Positions 15,055 to 19,669 of a stretch of 19,669 nt of DNA are shown here, in pieces. Source of the DNA: JAHFPN01 sp963765745. GTDB lineage: Bacteria > Pseudomonadota > Alphaproteobacteria > Rhizobiales > Xanthobacteraceae. The translations under genes and the position numbers were made by a program. Below the pieces are notes generated by a model, which worked only from the letters and a program-made list of their open reading frames with translations, had not been told where the DNA came from and did no database searches. How positions within the stretch are numbered: position 1 is the stretch's first letter; each line of letters starts with the position of its first letter. The DNA lies in NCBI GenBank assembly GCA_963765745.1, contig CAVXXM010000002.1:1-19669 (forward strand), given 5' to 3'.

Positions 15055-16662
15055 CGTTTTCCCCCTGCCCGAGCCTGCGCCAGCGCTTCGGGCGTATCGA
15101 TATCGAGAAACGCCGCCTCGTCCTCGACCGGCACCTCGACGACAGCTTCGCTATTGGCGCCGATCAGATGCCGCGCGCCGACATCGCCTTCGAGTTTCGT
15201 GAGTTCCTCGAACAGCCGACGCGCCCAGGCTACCGGATTGCCGCGCTTGCCCTCGCGGGTCGGCACCGCGATGAGCGCGCCGCGCGCCGGATCGATCGTC
15301 GCGATCAGTTTGTCGACCAGCGCACCGCTCACCTGCGGCATGTCGCCGAGTAGGATCGCAGCAACATCGATATCGGGCGAGAGCGCGGAAATACCGGCCT
15401 TGAGCGAGGTGGACAAGCCGCCGACAAAATTCGGATTGTGCGCGAAGGTCACCGGCAAGCCCTTGAGCGCGGCCTTCACTCGCTCGGGCTCATGGCCGGT
15501 GACCACGATGACCGGCCGCGCGCGCGAGGCGAGCGCGGCCTCGACCGCGTGGCGGATGATCGGCTTGCCGTCGAGATCGGCCGCAAGCTTGTTCTCGCTC
15601 GCCATGCGCGTGCCGCGTCCGGCCGCGAGCACGATGACGGCCGCGCGCGGCGCATGCGCGCTCGGCGGCTCCGCGCGCGGCTGCGGGCGAGTGACGATCT
15701 CCATCAGCAACCCGCCGACGCCGAGCCCGGTCACGTCCTCGCGCTTGACCGGGAGGCCCGCGAGCAGCCGCGCCAGCAGCCAATCGAAGCCGTTTTCCTT
15801 GGGGCTGCGGGCGCAGCCCGGCGCGCCGATCACCGGCACTTTGCCGATGGAGCCAAGCAGCAGAAGGTTTCCCGGGTCCACCGGCATGCCGAAATGCTCG
15901 ATGCGGCCGCCGGCCTGTTCGATCGCAACCGGAATCACGTCGCGCCGGTCGGCGATCGCCGAGGCGCCGAATACGATCACCAGCTCGGCGCCCTTCTCGA
16001 TCGATTGCTTGATCGCACCCACCAGCGCGCCGGTCTCGTGCGGCACGCGCAGCTCCGAGTGGATCGTCGCGTCGGCGGGCTTCAGGCGCTCGGCGGTAAC
16101 GCGAACGGTTTTCTCGATCACTTTATCGGCGAGACTCGGCAGCTTGGTCGAGACCACGCCGACCTTGCGCAGCTTGTAGCTCGGCGACTGAAACCAGCCG
16201 CCGCGCCGCCGCGAGCGCCGCCTTGTGCACGTCGCCTGCAACCGCGAAGGGAATGATTTTCACCGTCGCGATCATCTCGCCGGCGCGCACGGGCTTGTAT
16301 TCCGGAAGCGTGGCGAACGTGACCGACTCGTCGATGCGGTTGAGCCGGTCGACGCCGGCGCGATCGACCAGCAGCACTCCGGAAGATTTCGCATGGAGAT
16401 TGGCGCGCCCGGTGAAGGCGTCTTCGATGCTGACCCCCTCGCCCGCGACCGCCTTGGCGAGCGAAGCCGCGGCTTCGTTCTCGGGCACGTCGCCGGGCTC
16501 TAGCCGCGCCACCACGATCTCCTTGATCCCGGCGCGCTCCAACGCCGCGATCTCAGCGTCGCCGATGACGGTGCCCTTCTTCACCACGCGCTCATTCGCG
16601 CGCACCGAGTGCGCGGCGGTGGCGCCCTTGGCCTCGCGCGGCGGAACCGGGCCGAATTTCAT
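15051..16662 (-). pseudogene. MoeA-like/MocA-like fusion (molybdopterin-binding and nucleotidyltransferase), frameshifted
   Basis: A two-domain protein of about 537 residues if read through one frameshift. The first frame (from ATG 16662) starts MKFGPVPPREAKGATAAHSV and runs to about residue 154. The rest continues in another frame from about 16203, with HFGMPVDPGNLLLLG and GAPGCARSPKENGFDW (a MoeA/MoCF-type molybdopterin-binding domain). A MobA/MocA nucleotidyltransferase domain follows, with VLAAGRGTRMASENKL, VTGHEPERVKAAL and LLGDMP. Such fusions in alphaproteobacteria sit beside XdhC genes and are thought to make molybdopterin cytosine dinucleotide, the cofactor form used by CO dehydrogenase and xanthine-dehydrogenase-family enzymes. 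The break is at GCGGCGCGGCGGCTGG on the minus strand (about 16196-16206). One extra G, or two lost G in a longer run, both fit, so error or decay are equally possible. It overlaps the XdhC half as ATGA. Confidence 0.82.
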
Positions 16663-17351
16663 GGCCGCGCCTCGGCGCCGCGGCGAAGCCTGAGCGTGAT
16701 TTCGGCCAGAATCGCGACCGCGATCTCCGGCGGGCTCGCCGCGCCGATGGAGAGTCCGATCGGCGCGTGGATGCGTGCGAGAGCGTCGTCCTTAATGCCG
16801 AGCGCGCGCAACCGCTCCAGCCGCTTGGCGTGCGTTTTTCTTGAGCCGAGCGCGCCGATATAGAAGCAGCCGGCCTTGAGCGCAGCCTGCAGCGCCGGCT
16901 CATCGATCTTCGGATCGTGCGTGAGCGCGACGAAAGCGGTGGCGGGATCGAGATGCAGCTTGGGCAATGCCAGGTCTGGCCATTCGGCGAGCACTTGCAC
17001 ACCGGAAAAGCGCTCGGGCGTGGCAAACGCCGTGCGCGGATCGATGATCGTCACGTCATAGCCCAGCAACCGCGCCATCGGCGCCAGCGCCTGGCTGATA
17101 TGCACCGCGCCGGTGATCACGAGCCGCGGCGGCGGCAATTGCACGGTAAGAAAGTATTTCGTGCCGCCCGCCTCGACCGTGCCGCTCTTGCCGCTCAAGA
17201 GTTGCTCGGCCAGCACCTCGTGCAACGGATCGGAAGCCACGTCGGCGGCCTTGACCAGCCGCTGCGCCGCAGTCGTCACATCCGTCACAAGGATCGCCGC
17301 GCGCCGCGCGGCGCGTTCGGCATTGAGGGCGGCGAGAAGATCGAGACGCAT
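16659..17351 (-). CDS. XdhC family protein, C-terminal Rossmann half
   Basis: A 230-residue protein corresponding to the C-terminal domain of XdhC, the chaperone that binds the molybdenum cofactor and helps its sulfuration and insertion into molybdenum hydroxylases. VITGAVHISQALAPMARLLGY (78-98) is the Rossmann motif. IDPRTAF, LTHDPKIDEPAL (143-154) and FYIGALGSRKTHAKR (163-177) are the usual XdhC_C marks, and it ends APIGLSIGAASPPEIAVAILAE-like before a basic tail. It has little ribosome site. It starts 20 bases after the N-terminal half ends, and its TGA overlaps the ATG of the MoeA/MobA-like fusion. In many bacteria the two halves form one polypeptide; here they are separate genes. Confidence 0.9.
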   Translation of the reverse strand: MRLDLLAALNAERAARRAAILVTDVTTAAQRLVKAADVASDPLHEVLAEQLLSGKSGTVEAGGTKYFLTVQLPPPRLVITGAVHISQALAPMARLLGYDVTIIDPRTAFATPERFSGVQVLAEWPDLALPKLHLDPATAFVALTHDPKIDEPALQAALKAGCFYIGALGSRKTHAKRLERLRALGIKDDALARIHAPIGLSIGAASPPEIAVAILAEITLRLRRGAEARP

Positions 17352-17371
17352 GGAACGCCGTCAGACGAAGG

Positions 17372-17698
17372 TCAGTCGACCTTCTCCACATAAACGCGGA
17401 TGTTGCCGCCGCACGAGAGGCCGACTTTCCAGGCGGTCTCGTCGGCGACGCCGAATTCGAGGAGCTTGGGCTTGCCGCTTGCGATCACTTCGTTGGCGGC
17501 CGCGACCACGGCGCCTTCGACACAGCCGCCCGAAACCGAGCCCAGGAAATTTTCCCGGTCATCGATGACCAGATGACTTCCTACTGGCCGCGGCGCCGAG
17601 CCCCAGGTCTCGACCACGGTGGCGAGCGCCACCTTGCGGCCTTCCTTGCGCCAACGCTCGGCGGCGGCAAGCACGTCCTGTTCGGTCGCTTGATCCAT
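17372..17698 (-). CDS. XdhC family protein, N-terminal (XdhC/CoxI) half
   Basis: A 108-residue protein with the XdhC_CoxI domain: ATVVETWGSAPRPVG (26-40), GSVSGGCVEGAVV (53-65) and GLSCGGNIRVYVE (93-105). The cysteines in SGGCVEG and SCGG are the conserved pair associated with cofactor handling. It should pair with the XdhC C-terminal half downstream, which it precedes by 20 bases. AAGGAG at 17707-17712 (plus coordinates) is its ribosome site and overlaps the last codons of coxE, so these cistrons are tightly linked. In Oligotropha-type cox clusters the corresponding gene is coxF or coxI. The separation into two cistrons looks genuine, because each half has its own start and stop. Confidence 0.9.
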   Translation of the reverse strand: MDQATEQDVLAAAERWRKEGRKVALATVVETWGSAPRPVGSHLVIDDRENFLGSVSGGCVEGAVVAAANEVIASGKPKLLEFGVADETAWKVGLSCGGNIRVYVEKVD

Positions 17699-17709
17699 CC
17701 TGGTCTCCT

Positions 17710-18930
17710 TCAGGCGGCCCGGCTGAGCCAGCGCTTGGGATCGATGTGGGCGCTCGGCCGGTCGTGCGCAAGCGCCTCGGCGAGCGCCCCGAGGCTCGCT
17801 AGATTGTGCACCGGTCGCACCTCGTCGACATGCGGCAGCATCGCGAGAACACCCTTGGCGCGCGCCTCGAACGCGTCATAGCGCAGGAGCGGGTTGAGCC
17901 AGATCAGCCGGCGGCACGAGCGGTGCAGCCGGTCGAGCTCGAAGCCGAGCCGCTCGGTGGCGTCGCGCTCCAACCCATCGGTGATCAGCAACACGATCGC
18001 GCCTTGCGAGAGTACCCGGCGCGACCAGTGCTTGTTGAAATCGTGCAGGGCGATCCCGATCCGCGTGCCGCCGGACCAATCCTGCGCTGTGCCGGCGCAG
18101 GAGGCGAGCGCCTCGTCCGCGTCGCGGGTCTTCAGCGCGCGCGTCACGTTGGTGAGCCGCGTGCCGAACAGGAAGGTCGAGACGTTGCCGCGCGCTTCGG
18201 TCAGCGCATGAAGAAAATGCAGGCCCACGCGCGAATACTCGCTCATGGAGCCCGAAATATCGAGCAGCGCCACGATCGGCGGCTTCCTGTGCCCTGGCGC
18301 GCGGCGCTTGAGGTCGATGATCGCACCGCCGGTGCGCAGGCTCGCGCGCAACGTGCGGCGCATATCGATCCGGTGCCCGCGCGGGTTCGCCACCAGTCGG
18401 CGGCGCCGCTTCTCGTCGTCGGCGAACACGATGGTTTCGATCGCGCGACGCGCGGCGGCGATCTCGTCGGCGCTCATTTGCGCGAAGTCTTTCTTCTGCA
18501 GCACTTCGAGATCCGACATGGTGCCGCTCATGTCGATCTGCACTTCTTGCTTTCGAATTTCGCGCGGCTCGCGCGCCGAAGGCGTCATCGCCTCCTCGAC
18601 ACGGCGTTGCGCCGCGCGCTGCTTGGCCGCCTCGGGCGCCACCGGCAGCATCGCGTCCATGACGTGCTCGAAGCCGTGGCGGCGGCGCCAGAAGAGACGG
18701 AACGCTTCGTTGAAGATCGGATCGTGCTCGTGGCGCTTCACCAGCACCGCATGCAGCGCCCAGTAGAAATCCATGCGCCGCTCGATGCCCGCGGCCTCGA
18801 CCGCCTTCACCGCATCGACCACCGCACCGGGCCCGACCGGCATGCCGGCCCGGCGCAGCACGCGCGCGAACTCGGCGATGTGGTCCGGGAAATGCCCGCG
18901 CTCCGGCTCGCGCGGCGCGCGCGCGCTCAT
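17710..18930 (-). CDS. coxE: CoxE-type VWA domain protein
   Basis: A 406-residue protein of the CoxE family with a C-terminal von Willebrand A domain. The metal-ion-dependent adhesion site is intact: LLDISGSMS with Asp224, Ser226 and Ser228, Thr289 in WSGGTRIG, and Asp318 in LLITDGLERD. The N-terminal part (about 10-200) is helical and carries FARVLRRAGMPVGPGAV and DFYWALHAVLVKRHEHD, usual for CoxE. In carboxidotrophs CoxE works with the AAA+ ATPase CoxD to build the copper-molybdenum active site of CO dehydrogenase. The ATG at 18930 overlaps the TGA of coxD as ATGA; longer frames to 19095 lie within coxD and lack family similarity. XdhC N follows. CO dehydrogenase subunit genes are not in the window, so which molybdenum enzyme it serves is inferred. 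Confidence 0.92.
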   Translation of the reverse strand: MSARAPREPERGHFPDHIAEFARVLRRAGMPVGPGAVVDAVKAVEAAGIERRMDFYWALHAVLVKRHEHDPIFNEAFRLFWRRRHGFEHVMDAMLPVAPEAAKQRAAQRRVEEAMTPSAREPREIRKQEVQIDMSGTMSDLEVLQKKDFAQMSADEIAAARRAIETIVFADDEKRRRRLVANPRGHRIDMRRTLRASLRTGGAIIDLKRRAPGHRKPPIVALLDISGSMSEYSRVGLHFLHALTEARGNVSTFLFGTRLTNVTRALKTRDADEALASCAGTAQDWSGGTRIGIALHDFNKHWSRRVLSQGAIVLLITDGLERDATERLGFELDRLHRSCRRLIWLNPLLRYDAFEARAKGVLAMLPHVDEVRPVHNLASLGALAEALAHDRPSAHIDPKRWLSRAA

Positions 18931-19669
18931 TCCGCCGCCTTCAGCGCCGCCCGCGAGTCCCTCAGCATCTGCTCGATCTTGGGCTGGTCGAAGCGCACGA
19001 CGTCGTCCTGGTATTTGAGCACGACGCCGAGCGTGTCGGAGATCAGCGCGGGCTCCAGCGCCTTGGCGTCGAGCGCCACCAGCGCCGAGGCCCAATCCAG
19101 CGTCTCCGCCGTGCCCGGTGCCTTCCAGAGATACTCCCTTCTTTTTGGAGCCGCTGCACGAAGCCGACGATGTCGCGCGAAAGCTTCTCCGCCGACTCTG
19201 GAACCTTGGCGCGCACGATGGCGAGTTCGCGTCGAAGCTCGGATAATCGATCCAGTGATAGAGGCAGCGCGTTTCAGTGCGTCATGCACCTCGCGCGTGC
19301 GGTTGGAGGTCACGATCACGATCGGCGGCACCAAAGCCTTCACGTGCCGAGTTCGGGGATCGTCACCGGAAATCGGCCAGCACTTCCAGCAGGAACGCCT
19401 CGAACGCCTCGTCGGCGCGGTCGAGCTCGTCCACAAGCAGCACCGGCGCGCCTGCCGGATCGGGCGACAGCGCCTCAAGCAACGGCCGCCGCACCAGGAA
19501 GCGCTCGGAGAAAATATCCGACGTCAGCCGCTCGCGGTCGATGCCTTCGGACTCGGCGATACGGATCGCGATCATCTGCGCCGCGTAGTTCCACTCGTAG
19601 AGCGCCGATGCGATATCGAGCCCTTCGTAGCATTGCAGCCGCAGCAGCCGCCGCCCCAGCGTGCTTGAG
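18927..19669 (-). pseudogene. coxD: CoxD-type AAA+ ATPase, partial and multiply frameshifted
   Basis: This runs off the window's right edge; the N-terminus including Walker A is outside. The visible part begins TLGRRLLRLQCYEGLD, then IAIRIAESEGIDRERL, the Walker B region VLLVDELDRADEAFEAF and sensor IVIVTSNRTREVHDAL. The C-terminus is TAETLDWASALVALDAKAL and VVLKYQDDVVRFDQPK. This is the MoxR/CoxD ATPase that activates CO-dehydrogenase-type enzymes with CoxE. The frame breaks five times between about 19130 and 19370. Inserting single bases near 19367, 19343, 19268, 19230 and 19137 restores LADFRVTIPELGTVKALVPP, ALKRRCLYHWIDYPSFDREL and LQKEGEYLWKAPG. Each loss fits a shortened homopolymer, so low-quality sequence near the edge is at least as likely as real decay. 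Its stop overlaps coxE. Confidence 0.85.

Noticed and set aside
17806..19668. A 620-residue open frame on the plus strand opposite coxE and coxD
   Set aside because: The opposite strand encodes recognisable CoxE and CoxD motifs; this frame has Arg/His-rich composition and no domain.

Overview
The window looks like a chromosomal segment of an alphaproteobacterium in the order Hyphomicrobiales (Rhizobiales), probably near Xanthobacteraceae or Bradyrhizobiaceae. The support is high GC content, a Usg homologue, a BcsS-like cellulose-associated protein, groESL preceded by a CIRCE element, carbon-monoxide-dehydrogenase-type maturation genes (coxD/coxE/XdhC), and short palindromic intergenic repeats with GTCATTCCGG-type ends. 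The assignment rests on protein resemblance recalled from memory, not on a search.

Layout. (a) 39-1930, minus strand: a Tat-exported intradiol dioxygenase, a secreted SnoaL-like protein just upstream of it, and a CinA-like molybdopterin-binding-domain protein. (b) 2076-2834, plus strand: a short-chain dehydrogenase (SDR). (c) 2838-6465, minus strand: a tight operon reading cyclophilin-like protein, MetE-like zinc protein 2, palindromic repeat, MetE-like zinc protein 1, then an SDR of the multifunctional beta-oxidation type. (d) 6565-7727, plus strand: a TfoX N-terminal-domain protein and a DUF899 thioredoxin-like protein, with an ArsR-like palindrome between them. (e) 7735-7895: a composite palindromic repeat between convergent genes, then usg on the minus strand. 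(f) 8356-10611: CIRCE, groES, groEL and a clear intrinsic terminator. (g) 10611-13355, minus strand: an MFS transporter followed by a GT39-family membrane glycosyltransferase. (h) 13565-14310, plus strand: a BcsS-like gene broken by a one-base frameshift. (i) 14311-19669, minus strand: a molybdenum hydroxylase (CO dehydrogenase type) maturation operon, coxD (partial, frameshifted), coxE, XdhC N-terminal half, XdhC C-terminal half, a MoeA-like/MobA-like fusion (frameshifted) and an SDR. Several junctions overlap as ATGA, which suggests translational coupling.

Functionally, the strongest unit is the cox-type maturation operon. Its parts are an AAA+ ATPase with a VWA partner, an XdhC cofactor chaperone split in two, and a MocA-like nucleotidyltransferase, as expected for making and inserting a molybdopterin-cytosine-dinucleotide cofactor. 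The catalytic subunits are not in the window and may lie beyond position 19669. The least explained unit is the 2838-6465 operon: two same-length MetE-catalytic-domain paralogues with the zinc ligands kept but no folate-binding N-terminal domain, alongside a beta-oxidation-like SDR and a cyclophilin-like protein.

Sequence quality matters. Three genes carry frameshifts. In coxD five single-base losses fall within about 235 bases, and each fits shortening of a homopolymer run. Sequencing or assembly error near a contig end explains this at least as well as real decay. I do not see convincing evidence of a wholly new system; the MetE-like operon and the palindromic repeat family are the best candidates for follow-up.
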